This document shows, piece by piece, positions 1 to 9,386 of a stretch of 64,000 nucleotides of DNA. The notes under the pieces were generated by a model. It did no database searches. It was given only the letters and a program-made list of their open reading frames with translations, and was not told the origin of the DNA. Made by a program: the position numbers and the translations under genes. This DNA comes from Pseudomonas fluorescens (lineage in GTDB: Bacteria; Pseudomonadota; Gammaproteobacteria; Pseudomonadales; Pseudomonadaceae), in contig LR782234.1 of assembly GCA_902825215.1 (NCBI GenBank), forward strand, positions 6,093,001 through 6,157,000, written 5' to 3'. How positions within the stretch are numbered: the first letter of the stretch is position 1; each line of letters starts with the position of its first letter.

Positions 1-1115
1 AATATACTCCTGGAAGGCGGAAATAGAGGGTCCTCATCAAGCTTCAAAAGTGATCTCAAATAAGGTGACTGGCAATGACTGTCTTCATCCGTATCATCAT
101 CAATCAATTTCCACCCTCGCCAATGAGGAAAATCCGCATCACTGAAACACGTCACAGTGCTTGAATTCAAGTCAAACCATGCAGCGCCACTTGGCAGCGA
201 AACTTTTCGCCAATGCGCAGCATTAGCTGGTGTAAGAGCATCGGGTCCTAGTACTCGCCCAAATCGGAGCATTTCATAGCCTGCACTCGCACACGCTGGG
301 TAACGCTTAACTGCTTCTTCGTATAATTCAAACTCAAAATCCTTGGCTTCGTTTTGCTCACCAATACATTCACCGGCCAGATTATAAGCACTAATTTTGC
401 ACTGTCCTTGTGTATAGCTCATACGCAAAAATAGGTCCTCGGCGGGACGAGTAATACGAGCAGATGTATTGGTAGATTCGACCCAAGACGCAGGATGATC
501 GCAATAACCCACGACTTCGGGAGGCAAATAAAAATACATGTCACCCCAGCAACTATCCTTCCTACCAGAGGCGATCTGGTACTTCAATTCTCGCTCCGAC
601 CGACCTGTTATTTTATTTATTTGGCTATCATCTGAAATAATTTCGAAATGAATTTTGCTGTCAGCACCATAAATTTTCCCAGCTTCACCTAGACTCTCTT
701 TACGATAGACCTGCATGCCCCTCTTCGGATCTTTCATCGTAATTTTGGAAAGGTGCATATATATTGAATAGAACACTACTCTTGCGTTTGCGCCCTCTCC
801 AATCTCAGTCTCATGCCTTAAAACTATGCAGCCGTTATCGGTCCAACCACTGTAGTTCAACGGAGCATCAGGATTTGTATCGATAGCGGTTGGCTCACGG
901 AAGTAGGCCAATGTGCCATCCGCAATCGCGCGTACCGGCAGCGCACGTCCAGCCTCTTTAGGCGCTTTAAGGTGAGTACCACCATGCCAGTTCAAATCAA
1001 AGCTGATCGGGAAAAAGCCATCACCCGGCTCTCCACACAGCATTGCTCGATTCAAATACGCTTCGTCAGTCTCTCCGGCCGTCGGAGCTGGAAGAAATGG
1101 AGGGCTAATCAACAT
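1..1115 (-). CDS. M23-like T6SS cargo protein encoded next to vgrG (3' end beyond the window)
   Basis: The reading frame starts at ATG 1115, 49 bp after the vgrG stop, with an in-frame TAA just upstream that fixes the start. It stays open for about 371 codons to the left edge, so the C-terminus is missing. Residues 42-72 read like the start of an M23 (LytM) peptidase: WHGGTH, then PVRAIADGTL. A YMHLSK segment follows (H121) and IHFEI near residue 156 resembles the M23 HLHFE motif. The usual Asp of HxxxD is His48, and the first His of HxH is Lys154, so catalysis is uncertain. The DNA is clearly lower in GC than the T6SS genes, as expected of swapped cargo. By position it is probably a VgrG-delivered effector acting on peptidoglycan. 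No immunity gene is visible because the window ends. Confidence 0.7.
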   Translation of the reverse strand, partial: MLISPPFLPAPTAGETDEAYLNRAMLCGEPGDGFFPISFDLNWHGGTHLKAPKEAGRALPVRAIADGTLAYFREPTAIDTNPDAPLNYSGWTDNGCIVLRHETEIGEGANARVVFYSIYMHLSKITMKDPKRGMQVYRKESLGEAGKIYGADSKIHFEIISDDSQINKITGRSERELKYQIASGRKDSCWGDMYFYLPPEVVGYCDHPASWVESTNTSARITRPAEDLFLRMSYTQGQCKISAYNLAGECIGEQNEAKDFEFELYEEAVKRYPACASAGYEMLRFGRVLGPDALTPANAAHWRKVSLPSGAAWFDLNSSTVTCFSDADFPHWRGWKLIDDDTDEDSHCQSPYLRSLLKLDEDPLFPPSRSI

Positions 1116-1164
1116 AGGTGTGATCCATATTTAATAAATTCTTCAAATCCATTGAGCGCTGACG

Positions 1165-3198
1165 TCACAGCGATAACAGGTACTTTGTTTTAGGTTTCGG
1201 CTCTTCTGGCGCGTTCGCAATCGCCTGATCCATCAAACTCCCCGCCTTATCCTTATCCGCCGCCCCCGGCAGTACTGGCGGTTTAATCCCGATCCCGGTA
1301 CCCGACCCAGCCGAGCCACCGGCATTAATCTTGATCACCGGCCCAACCACCGTCACCCCACCGCCATCGAGCTTGATAAAGCTCCCACCTCCAAGAATGG
1401 TCAGCTCCGTCCCCGCCTCAATAACAATCTTGTCCCCAGCCTTGAGGTGAATCTCTTTCCCCACACTGGTGAGTTGCGCAGTTCCCAGCTTCACATGCTG
1501 GTTCTGCCCAATCGTCAAATGATCATCCAGCTTCGCCTCAACCTTGCGGTCGGAGATCGTGGTGCGGTGTTCTTCAGCCTTCAGCTCGGTGTAGGAGTTC
1601 TTCACCACCGTGTCATGACGTTCATTGCCGACCCGAATCTTCTGATCGTGCTCAACGTTTTCATCCCAATCGCGCTGGGCGTGGATGTAGATTTGCTCGG
1701 CGCCTTTCTTGTCTTCGATGCGCAGTTCGTTGTACCCACCGCCACCCGGTGAGCTGAGGGTTTTGAACACGCTGCGGGTTTTGTTCGCCGGCAAGGCATA
1801 CGGCACCGGGTTTTCCTTGTGGTACAGGCAGCCGGTGACAAGGGGTTGGTCGGGGTCGCCTTCGAGGAAGGTGACGAGGACTTCCATGCCGATGCGCGGG
1901 ATGCTGATCGCACCGTAGCGGTCGCCGGCCCAGGCGCTGGAGACGCGCAGCCAGCAGCTGGTTTTGTCGTCGGCGAGGCCTTCGCGGTCCCAGTGGAACT
2001 GGACTTTGATACGGCCGTACTGGTCGCAGTGGATTTCTTCGCCTTTGGGGCCGGTGACCATGGCGGTCTGGCTGCCGAGCACTCGCGGTTTCGGGTGTTC
2101 GAGGGCCGGGCGGTAGAACACGTCCCACGGGGTGGCGAGGAAGGTGTTGCGGTAGCCCTGGTGGAAGTCGTCCTTGTTGTCGGTGGTGTCGCTGGTCACG
2201 CCTTCTTCGAGGACTTGCGGCTGTTTGCCTTCGTGGAAGATTTCGGTGAGCAGCCACAGGTCGTTCCACTCGCTGCGCGGGTGGTCGGACAGGGCCATGA
2301 AGTGGCCGCTGACCAGTTTGGTCTGGTCGCCGCGACCTTCGGCCTGACGGTAGTCGGCGCGGTGGCGTTCGAGGGCGCGCTGGCTGAGGAATTTGCCGCG
2401 CGCGCGGTCGATGAAGCGGCCGGGGTAGTCGTAGTCTTCGAGGTCCGGCTCGGTGCTGTCGCCTTCGGGTTTGTAGGCCGCTTCCATTTGCAGGCGCGGT
2501 TTTTCGAAGTCGTAGTCGCGGCGCGTGGTGCGGGTGGTGCGGGTTTCCAGGCGCAGTTTGAAGGCTTTGATCACCGGCTCGTCGGCGACCATGCCGCTGC
2601 CCTGCGCGTACGCGGTTGGCTGGCCGAGGTCGGGGAACACGGTCTGGTCGTCGCCGAACACCAGCAGGTGGGCTTTTTCGCTGTGCTGGAAGTGGTAGTG
2701 AATGCCCTCTTCCTCGCACAGGCGCTGGACGAAATGCAGGTCGGTTTCGTCGTATTGCACGCAGTAGTCGCGATCCGGGCACGGCTGGCTGAGCTGGAAG
2801 CTGTAGGCGTTGCTCTTGATGCCGTGCTCGTCGAGGATCAGCGCGATGATTTTCGGCGCTGACATCTGCTGGTAGATGCGCTGGTTGGTGCGGTGATGCA
2901 GGTATTGCAGTTGCGGCACGATGGAGACTTTGTAGCGGGTCAGGCGCTTGCCGGCATCGCCCTGGGCGACGCGGTAGATCTGCCCGTGGATGCCCGAGCC
3001 CTGTGGGTCGAATGCGAGAAACGCCTGCTTGTGCAGCAGCTGTTCCAAATCCAGGTCCGGGTTTTCGCTGACCAGTTCAAGGTCGAAGCGATACGGCTGG
3101 CTGATGCCTTCGGTGCCGGTGAACGACAGCACTTGCAGGTCGCCGACGTAGTCTTCGACCTTGAGGCTGAAGTGGGTTTCGTTAGCTGAGTTGAACAT
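1165..3198 (-). CDS. vgrG: VgrG spike protein (TssI)
   Basis: This 677-aa protein forms the trimeric needle tip that punctures target cells in type VI secretion and carries effectors. The N-terminal half (to about residue 370) is the gp27-like domain, recognisable by FSLKVEDYVGDLQVLSFTG. The gp5-like OB region follows (KGEEIHCDQYGRIKVQFHWD, about 395-415). The C-terminal part (about 480-640) is a DUF2345-type beta-helix with regular short repeats such as HLKAGDKIVIEAG. No extra catalytic domain is fused on. A GGGAG ribosome site precedes ATG 3198. It is the last structural gene of the T6SS operon, 28 bp after the kinase gene, and is followed by the M23-like cargo gene. Confidence 0.95.
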   Translation of the reverse strand: MFNSANETHFSLKVEDYVGDLQVLSFTGTEGISQPYRFDLELVSENPDLDLEQLLHKQAFLAFDPQGSGIHGQIYRVAQGDAGKRLTRYKVSIVPQLQYLHHRTNQRIYQQMSAPKIIALILDEHGIKSNAYSFQLSQPCPDRDYCVQYDETDLHFVQRLCEEEGIHYHFQHSEKAHLLVFGDDQTVFPDLGQPTAYAQGSGMVADEPVIKAFKLRLETRTTRTTRRDYDFEKPRLQMEAAYKPEGDSTEPDLEDYDYPGRFIDRARGKFLSQRALERHRADYRQAEGRGDQTKLVSGHFMALSDHPRSEWNDLWLLTEIFHEGKQPQVLEEGVTSDTTDNKDDFHQGYRNTFLATPWDVFYRPALEHPKPRVLGSQTAMVTGPKGEEIHCDQYGRIKVQFHWDREGLADDKTSCWLRVSSAWAGDRYGAISIPRIGMEVLVTFLEGDPDQPLVTGCLYHKENPVPYALPANKTRSVFKTLSSPGGGGYNELRIEDKKGAEQIYIHAQRDWDENVEHDQKIRVGNERHDTVVKNSYTELKAEEHRTTISDRKVEAKLDDHLTIGQNQHVKLGTAQLTSVGKEIHLKAGDKIVIEAGTELTILGGGSFIKLDGGGVTVVGPVIKINAGGSAGSGTGIGIKPPVLPGAADKDKAGSLMDQAIANAPEEPKPKTKYLLSL

Positions 3199-3226
3199 CG
3201 TGTGCTCCCTGTTCGAATGTCATCCG

Positions 3227-4228
3227 TTACGCCCGAAGGCGCAGACGTTGCAGCCAGGACGAAGTGGCGCCCAAGGCGTCACGCAGTTGTTGGGCAGTGA
3301 TGGTGCGTTCTGCCGGGTTGAAGCTCAGCGCGGTTCGCAGCGCTTGCCAGCCTTGTTGGGGTAGATTTTTCGGTGCATGCAGCTCGCGCTCCAGGTGCTC
3401 GTCGCGGGCCTGGGTCGAGGGCAAGCGGCGGAACGGGTGTTTGCCGCTCGCCAGTTCATAGATCACGCAGGCCACGCCGTACACGTCCGCGCTGGCCGAC
3501 AGTGGTTGGCCCTCAAGCAGTTCGGGGGCGGCGTAGCCTGGGGTCCAGGCGTTGAAGCGTTCACGGCTCAGGTGCGGCAGGCCAGGCAAGGTGCCCTCTT
3601 CTGCCTGCCCCAGACCGAAGTCGAACAGGCGCAAGCCGTCTTCGCTGAGCATGACGTTGCTCGGTTTCATGTCACCGTGCAGCACGCCGCGACGGTGGGC
3701 GTAGGCCAGCGTGTCGAGCAGCGGCAGGACGATGTCGCGCAGTTCTTTCCACGGCAGACCAAGAGGCCGCTCGCAGAGCAATTTGTCCAGGGTCAGGCCA
3801 CGCATGTATTCCATGGTGATGAAGGCCCGCTGGCAGTCGGTGTCGACTTCAAAGGTATGCGCACGTACGACGTTGTCGTGGCGCAGGCGCCGGATCAGGG
3901 CGAACTCGCTGTAGAGCAAGGCACTGGCGTCCGGCGATTCGGCAAATTCTTCGCTGAGGATTTTCAGCGCAATGTAAGGATCGGGATCACCAAACTGTTC
4001 GTGCAGCAGATCCCGCGCCCGGTAAACGGCGCCCATGCCACCGGCCCCGAGCAGACGCTCGAGGTGGTAGCGACCGGCGAGTACATCCGGCAGTGCGCCG
4101 ATGCTGGCCTTGGTTGGCGCCAGCAACGGTTCTGCCGGATTACCTTTGGCAAAAGCGAAATAGGTCAGGTTGTTGGCCTGCTCTTCGCTGATCAACAGGT
4201 CATCGATGGGCGATTCGAGTTCACTCAT
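3227..4228 (-). CDS. stk1: T6SS-associated Ser/Thr protein kinase (Stk1/PpkA type)
   Basis: This 333-aa cytoplasmic protein is a eukaryotic-type kinase. It has a glycine loop GAGGMG at about 61-66, the ATP lysine in YIALKI (Lys89), the catalytic loop HGDMKPSN (Asp186) and DFG at 203-205. It lacks the membrane span and von Willebrand domain of HSI-I PpkA, which fits the shorter Stk1 of HSI-II. Its likely role is post-translational control of assembly by phosphorylating Fha or a related scaffold, opposed by the neighbouring phosphatase. The start ATG overlaps the phosphatase stop (ATGA), so the two are translationally coupled. The symbol follows P. aeruginosa gene order. Confidence 0.9.
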   Translation of the reverse strand: MSELESPIDDLLISEEQANNLTYFAFAKGNPAEPLLAPTKASIGALPDVLAGRYHLERLLGAGGMGAVYRARDLLHEQFGDPDPYIALKILSEEFAESPDASALLYSEFALIRRLRHDNVVRAHTFEVDTDCQRAFITMEYMRGLTLDKLLCERPLGLPWKELRDIVLPLLDTLAYAHRRGVLHGDMKPSNVMLSEDGLRLFDFGLGQAEEGTLPGLPHLSRERFNAWTPGYAAPELLEGQPLSASADVYGVACVIYELASGKHPFRRLPSTQARDEHLERELHAPKNLPQQGWQALRTALSFNPAERTITAQQLRDALGATSSWLQRLRLRA

Positions 4229-4953
4229 TGGCGGATCACCACGGCAGTCAGGTTGTCACGCGCGGCGCCACGCAGGGCGCCGTCGAACAAACGTTCCAGC
4301 GCCACGTGCGGCGCGCTGAGGCTGAGGGCGTTGCCGAGGGCATCGCTGCTCAGGCCTTGATACAAACCATCGCTGCAAAGCAAAAACGCATCGCCCGGAT
4401 AGACCTCAAGTTCCAGCACATCCAGGGTCAGTTGTTCGGCGGCACCGACGGCTCGGGTCAAGGCTTGAGCCGCCGGATGCGCTGCCGCTTGTTCTACGCT
4501 CATTTGTTGCTCGTCGATCAATTGCTGTTGCAGCGAATGGTCCTTGGACAGCTGATACAAACGCTGTCCACGCCACATATAGCAACGGCTGTCGCCGGCC
4601 CAGATGCAGGCCGCGCGATTGCCTTCCACCAGCAGCGCGACGACGGTGCTGCCCATGATGCTGTCATGACGCCCGGCGGTGACCGTCAACTCTTGCCCCA
4701 AACGCCGGTTCAGCCAGTGCAGGCACTGACGGATGGCTTTGAGGCGTTCGTCGAAGTCCTCGTGTTGCGGCAGCTCAGCCAGACTGGCGACGATCAACTG
4801 GCTGGCAATGTCGCCACCCTGATGACCGCCCATGCCGTCCGCGACCACCCACAGCCCATGCTGCGGCAGGTCGAGGAAGGCATCTTCGTTGCGCGCCCGC
4901 ACCTTGCCCGGGTCGGTACGCGCCGCGCTGCGCCAGACACTGGCCACCAGCAT
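4225..4953 (-). CDS. stp1: T6SS-associated PP2C-type Ser/Thr phosphatase (Stp1/PppA type)
   Basis: This 242-aa PP2C phosphatase has the metal-binding motifs RNEDAF near the N-terminus, VADGMGGHQGG, GDSRCYMW, LCSDGLYQG and RDNLTAVVI at the C-terminus. The start is ATG 4953, giving MLVASVWRSAARTD. A longer frame upstream only overlaps tssM in another frame and has no family similarity. Its start codon shares one base with the tssM stop (TGATG), and its stop overlaps the kinase start. It probably reverses kinase-dependent activation of the secretion system. Confidence 0.92.
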   Translation of the reverse strand: MLVASVWRSAARTDPGKVRARNEDAFLDLPQHGLWVVADGMGGHQGGDIASQLIVASLAELPQHEDFDERLKAIRQCLHWLNRRLGQELTVTAGRHDSIMGSTVVALLVEGNRAACIWAGDSRCYMWRGQRLYQLSKDHSLQQQLIDEQQMSVEQAAAHPAAQALTRAVGAAEQLTLDVLELEVYPGDAFLLCSDGLYQGLSSDALGNALSLSAPHVALERLFDGALRGAARDNLTAVVIRQ

Positions 4954-7900
4954 CAGAGCTGCACCGGCATACGGAAGGTGCGCAGCACGCCCATGTCGAA
5001 CGGGTTCGGCGTGCGCTGGCTGGTCAGCAGGTAGTTGGCGCGCAGGCCACCCACATCGGCTTTGAGCACCAGCACGTCGCGACCGGTCATGTACTCGGTC
5101 TGCATCAGGTCGAACAGGCGGAACAGCGACCATGGGCCGGAGTTCTTCTCGATGCCGATCGGGCGCCCGGCCATTTTGTCCATGACCAGACTGGTGCGAC
5201 CGTCTTCAGCGTCGGTCGGCCATTTGAACGACATCGGCAGAATCGGACCGTGGCGGTATTCCATGGTCTTGTCGCCGAACTTGAACTCGGAACGGCTGAC
5301 GGCCGGGTCGAGGGTGTACGGCTCCAGTTTGAACTGCACGGTCGGTTCGGCCGGGTTGATCGAGAAGAAGCTCTGGCGGATCGTCAGGGCTGCGGCCATC
5401 TGATCGAGGTAGACCTTGGACACCGGCAGGCTGTGACCGTCGACGCTGCGCATGCGGTAGTTGCCCGGATCGCCGCTGACGAACGGGCGCATGTAGTTGT
5501 CGAAGAAGCGGTCGACGATGCCTTGCGCCTTGAAGAACTCGCGGAAGTCGCTGATTGCAACGTCGCTGGTGCTGGTGGCGCTGAACGGATAACGCTTGCT
5601 GATGGTTTTGCCATACACGCTGTACAGCTCGTTCTGATAACGGCCGTTCAGGTATTGATAGGCATCGTTGAGCACCAGACGCCACGAGTCTTCGGCCAGC
5701 ACGTTGAACCACACGCTCAGCGGACGCGGCAGACGACCGGAGGCGTTGCGCAGGTTGGTCAGCGCATCGCGCTGGCCGCTCATGCGGGTTTTCGCCAGTT
5801 CGAACGCGGCTTGTTCCGGCGTGCTCGAACGGGCCAGACCGGCCAGTTGCAGTTGCAGGTCGTTGAGCGCGCTCAGCGCTGGGGTCAGGTCCGCCGCCGG
5901 GCCGTTGTTGTCATCGAGCAAGCGATGCAGCGGTTCGAAGCGACGTTGCAGCGACTTCTTCGCGGTGTCTGGCAGGTTCTTGGCGACCTTCAGCGCCGAG
6001 GCCTTGTCCGCCACGGCAGACGCCAGTTTACCGACCTTGCCCAGCTTGCCTTTCTGGTCGGCCAGCGCGTCGGCCGCATCACCCGCTTCCTCGACTGGAT
6101 CAGCCGTCGCTTCGAAGCGGGTGTTCTCACGCACTTCGGTGAGCAGCGCCAGCACTGGCGAGTTCGCCGAAGTCAGCCCCGCCAGTTGCTCGGCGCCTTC
6201 ACCGGCGTCGCTGATCGGCGGCAATGCAACCTGGCCAACCGCTTCGCTCCAGTAGTTGGCGTAGTCGCGGAAGTACAGTTGCTCAAGCTCGACCATCAGG
6301 CGACGCAAGTCCATGTCGCTGATGCCCGCGCCTTCGCCCAGCACCCAGTTGTCGCGCAGGATGTCGGTCACCAGCGCCGAGCCCTGCACCGAGAAGTACT
6401 GCTGATAACCGCTCTGGGTGTAGAAACCCGGAATCACGTATTCCGTGCCGATGAACAACGAGCCTTGCGGGCCGAGGTGCTGGCTGAAACGGTAGTCCGG
6501 CAGATTGCGCGCCTGCTCGCGGAGCATGCGGTACACCACGGTCGCCAGCGATTCGCTGCGCAGGACCTGACGCGCCTGCGTCACCAACTGATCGTTGAGC
6601 GGATAGATGAACGGCTGCTTGAGCAAACGATCGAGGTGCGCATTCAGACCGTTCTGCACCGCCGTGTTGCCGGTGTAGCGCTGCGACCAGTCGGTGGCAA
6701 TCCAGTCCTTGAGCCAGACCGCATCGCGACGGTCCTTCATGTTCAGCATCAGGTATGCGCGCAGGCTGTTGAGCAAGCGATCGCGGTCCTTCATGTTGGC
6801 GCGAATCTGCCCTTCGAGCATGGTCGCCACCCGTGGCAGCAGTTGCGCTTCAAGCTCATGCTCGTAGGCTTGCTTGACCACCGGATTGACGTCTTCGCCC
6901 TGATACAGCCCACCGCGTTCGTGATACGACACGTCACCCTTTTTCGGGAACGCTTGCGTCGCCGCGTAACTGGTGTCGAGGGTTTTCAGCACGCCCATGG
7001 CGTCATCGCGTGGCGTCAGCGCCGAACGTTGCTGGGTCCAGTTCTGCGCCAGCGTGCGCAGGTTTTCCAGGCGCTCATAGTTGGCCGAGAAACCACCGGC
7101 CCAGAGCATGCCGAACAGCGCCAGTGCCGCCAGCGCGCCAACGTACAGCGCGCGTTGGCCCCAATGGATACGGCTGCGCTCGCGCTTGTCGAGACCGGCC
7201 AGATCAGCTTCGGGGAAAATCACCTGGCTGAACAGGTGATGAATGAACCGCGAACGGCCGCTGCGCAGGGTCGGCAGCACGCCGGCGTTCATGCCGAGGC
7301 TGGCGCCGATGCCGGCGGTGGTCGAATCCATTTCCTGGGTCAGGTGCGGCGCGCTGGTCAGGTAGAAACCGCGCAGTTGTGTGGCCCGCTGATAACGGTT
7401 GCCGGTGAACGCCATGTCGACGAACAGGCACAGGCGCTCGCCGATCTGCCCGAGTTGATGCGGGAAGTCGAGGATGCGGCCACGGCGCTGGGTATCGCGC
7501 TCGGAGTGCATGCGCATGATCACTTGGCTGTTGAGACGACGCAGCAGTTCTTCGAACTCGTTGCGCAGCACCGCCACGTCGGTGCCGACCTGATCCTTGC
7601 GGAAACTGGTACCGAGCACCTGATCGCTTTCCTCGCGGGTCAGTTGATCGAAGAACTCGTCGAAACCGAGCAGCTTGTCGGCCTTGCTCAACACCAGATA
7701 CACCGGCACATCGACGTGCAGTTTCTGATGCACATCTTGCAGACGCCCACGCACCTGACGCGCCAGCGTATCGATGTCCTGCTCACTGCCGCCGAGCAGG
7801 GTTTCCACCGGAATGGTCACCAGCACACCGTTCAATGGACGACCGCGGCGACGCTTGCGCAACAGCTCAAGCAAGGTGCTCCAGGCGTTGCCGTCGACTT

Positions 7901-8492
7901 CGGCGTCGGGCTGGGTCATGTAGCGCCCGGCGGTATCGATCAGCACGCCGTGATCGGCGAAATACCAGTCGCAGTGACGGGTGCCGAGGGTGTCGCGGGT
8001 CAGCTTGCGGTCGATCTTGTTGATCGGGAATTCCAGACCGGAAAAGTCCAGCAGGCTGGTCTTGCCAGAGGCCTGCGGACCGATCAGCAGATACCACGGC
8101 AAGTCGCTGCGCCAGCGCTCGCTGCGGCCGCGATACAGGCTCGAGGTCTTCAGGGTTTTCAGCGCGTCCTTGAAGCGCGCCTTCAACTCTTTCTGCTCTT
8201 CGTCGATCAGCTCTTCGCGGCGAATGCGGTCCTGGCCGTCTTCGCTGGCTTCCTCGGCTTTCTTGCGGATCCCGGCGCGCCAGCTGACGAAGACCATGGT
8301 CAGGCCCCAGATCAGGAACAGCACGGCGATGGTCAGCAGACGCGAGGTCGGACTTTCCCAGAATTTGTAATCGTCAACCGCCAACAATGGACCGGCGAAC
8401 CACACCAGCAGCGCCAGAAACAGCACCAGCAACAGGGTCCAGACCCAGGTCTGGCGCAGGAAGGCGCCGACTTTCTTGAAAAACTTTTTCAT
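4953..8492 (-). CDS. tssM: TssM (IcmF-like) inner-membrane complex protein
   Basis: This 1179-aa inner-membrane protein spans the periplasm and joins TssL to the TssJ lipoprotein. Two membrane helices lie at about residues 16-36 and 51-71, and a third near 440 (ALYVGALAALALFGMLWAG). A Walker A motif GPQASGKTS sits at 138-146 in the cytoplasmic domain, so this is a nucleotide-binding TssM. The periplasmic C-terminal half is long, as usual for the family. I chose ATG 8492 (MKKFFKKVG) because a GGGAC ribosome site precedes it. A GC-rich extension of 17 codons upstream overlaps the tssL stop and is unlikely to be translated. Confidence 0.96.
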   Translation of the reverse strand: MKKFFKKVGAFLRQTWVWTLLLVLFLALLVWFAGPLLAVDDYKFWESPTSRLLTIAVLFLIWGLTMVFVSWRAGIRKKAEEASEDGQDRIRREELIDEEQKELKARFKDALKTLKTSSLYRGRSERWRSDLPWYLLIGPQASGKTSLLDFSGLEFPINKIDRKLTRDTLGTRHCDWYFADHGVLIDTAGRYMTQPDAEVDGNAWSTLLELLRKRRRGRPLNGVLVTIPVETLLGGSEQDIDTLARQVRGRLQDVHQKLHVDVPVYLVLSKADKLLGFDEFFDQLTREESDQVLGTSFRKDQVGTDVAVLRNEFEELLRRLNSQVIMRMHSERDTQRRGRILDFPHQLGQIGERLCLFVDMAFTGNRYQRATQLRGFYLTSAPHLTQEMDSTTAGIGASLGMNAGVLPTLRSGRSRFIHHLFSQVIFPEADLAGLDKRERSRIHWGQRALYVGALAALALFGMLWAGGFSANYERLENLRTLAQNWTQQRSALTPRDDAMGVLKTLDTSYAATQAFPKKGDVSYHERGGLYQGEDVNPVVKQAYEHELEAQLLPRVATMLEGQIRANMKDRDRLLNSLRAYLMLNMKDRRDAVWLKDWIATDWSQRYTGNTAVQNGLNAHLDRLLKQPFIYPLNDQLVTQARQVLRSESLATVVYRMLREQARNLPDYRFSQHLGPQGSLFIGTEYVIPGFYTQSGYQQYFSVQGSALVTDILRDNWVLGEGAGISDMDLRRLMVELEQLYFRDYANYWSEAVGQVALPPISDAGEGAEQLAGLTSANSPVLALLTEVRENTRFEATADPVEEAGDAADALADQKGKLGKVGKLASAVADKASALKVAKNLPDTAKKSLQRRFEPLHRLLDDNNGPAADLTPALSALNDLQLQLAGLARSSTPEQAAFELAKTRMSGQRDALTNLRNASGRLPRPLSVWFNVLAEDSWRLVLNDAYQYLNGRYQNELYSVYGKTISKRYPFSATSTSDVAISDFREFFKAQGIVDRFFDNYMRPFVSGDPGNYRMRSVDGHSLPVSKVYLDQMAAALTIRQSFFSINPAEPTVQFKLEPYTLDPAVSRSEFKFGDKTMEYRHGPILPMSFKWPTDAEDGRTSLVMDKMAGRPIGIEKNSGPWSLFRLFDLMQTEYMTGRDVLVLKADVGGLRANYLLTSQRTPNPFDMGVLRTFRMPVQL

Positions 8493-8505
8493 CACACGTC
8501 CCTGT

Positions 8506-9381
8506 TTACGGCTGCGACTGCGGTTGCACCGCGGCCGGATCAAGCGGCTGATAAGGTTGCAGAACGGTGTCGCGCTGCTCGCCCAAGACCCAGGCGAAGC
8601 CCGAATACATCACCACCAGGCAGACCAGCGTGAACAGCACCACCATCCACGCCGGCACGATGCGCACCAGATTGCGGCGCTGGTCGTTGAGGCCTTCCCA
8701 GTGCGGCGACAGCTCGCGCGGCACGTCGCCACGCAACTGACGGATCTGCCGGTACAAGGCGTCGCGGATGCCTTCGAGTTCGAGCATGCCGCGCGCCTGC
8801 ACGCGGTACTTGCCCTCGAAACCGAGGGACAGGCACAGGTACATCAGTTCGAGCATCGGCAGGTGCTTGACCGGGTTTTTCGACAGCCGATCGAGCAGCT
8901 GGAAAAACTTCTCGCCGCCGAAGGTTTCGTTGTGGAAGCTGCTGAGCAGGCTCATCTGCGACCACTCGCTTTCGTTGCCCCACGGCGTGGTCACGACGGC
9001 TTCGTCGACCACGGTGCAGAGCACGTAACGCGCGGCCATCACCTGGCTGCTCTCGGCGCCGTTGTGCAGGGCGCGTACTTCAAACAACTTGAGCCCGGCG
9101 GTCAGACGCTCGTTGAGCGCGTACAGGTCTTCGCGGGTTTCGCTGTGCTTGAGGCGCACCACTTCCGAGAGCAGTTCCGACGAAGCCGCGACCAGCGAGT
9201 TGAGGCTGATGTTGAACGCCTCGGCCGGACGCAAGCGCGCGGCGTAGATCATGCGTTCTTCCAGTTGCTCGAAACGCGGCGGCGCGGCGAAGTCGGTCAA
9301 TGGACTCGACGCCGGTCCGTGGCCCTGGCGATCGAGCAGGACGGTTTTGTCGTCCTGGCTGTAATCCGTTTCCTTGATCAT
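8506..9381 (-). CDS. tssL: TssL (DotU/IcmH-like) inner-membrane complex protein
   Basis: This 291-aa protein has a cytoplasmic DotU domain (about 40-220, including YVLCTVVDEAVVTTPWG) and a single C-terminal transmembrane helix at about 242-265 (AWMVVLFTLVCLVVMYSGFA). It ends about 25 residues later, without the peptidoglycan-binding OmpA domain found in some TssL proteins. Anchoring must therefore come from another component. With TssM and TssJ it forms the envelope-spanning channel that docks the baseplate. It lies 5 bp after tssK and 13 bp before tssM, clearly in one operon. Confidence 0.95.
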   Translation of the reverse strand: MIKETDYSQDDKTVLLDRQGHGPASSPLTDFAAPPRFEQLEERMIYAARLRPAEAFNISLNSLVAASSELLSEVVRLKHSETREDLYALNERLTAGLKLFEVRALHNGAESSQVMAARYVLCTVVDEAVVTTPWGNESEWSQMSLLSSFHNETFGGEKFFQLLDRLSKNPVKHLPMLELMYLCLSLGFEGKYRVQARGMLELEGIRDALYRQIRQLRGDVPRELSPHWEGLNDQRRNLVRIVPAWMVVLFTLVCLVVMYSGFAWVLGEQRDTVLQPYQPLDPAAVQPQSQP

Positions 9382-9386
9382 GTCGG

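Noticed and set aside
972..1193. Plus-strand frame of 73 codons opposite the M23-like gene and vgrG end
   Set aside because: It overlaps two better-supported minus-strand genes and has no coding features.
5250..8633. Long plus-strand open frame opposite tssM and tssL
   Set aside because: It is the antisense frame of GC-rich coding DNA. Its translation is full of His, Gln, Arg and Val runs and has no family motif, whereas tssM on the other strand is unmistakable. The same applies to the long plus-strand frames opposite clpV, tssF, pstA and pstC.
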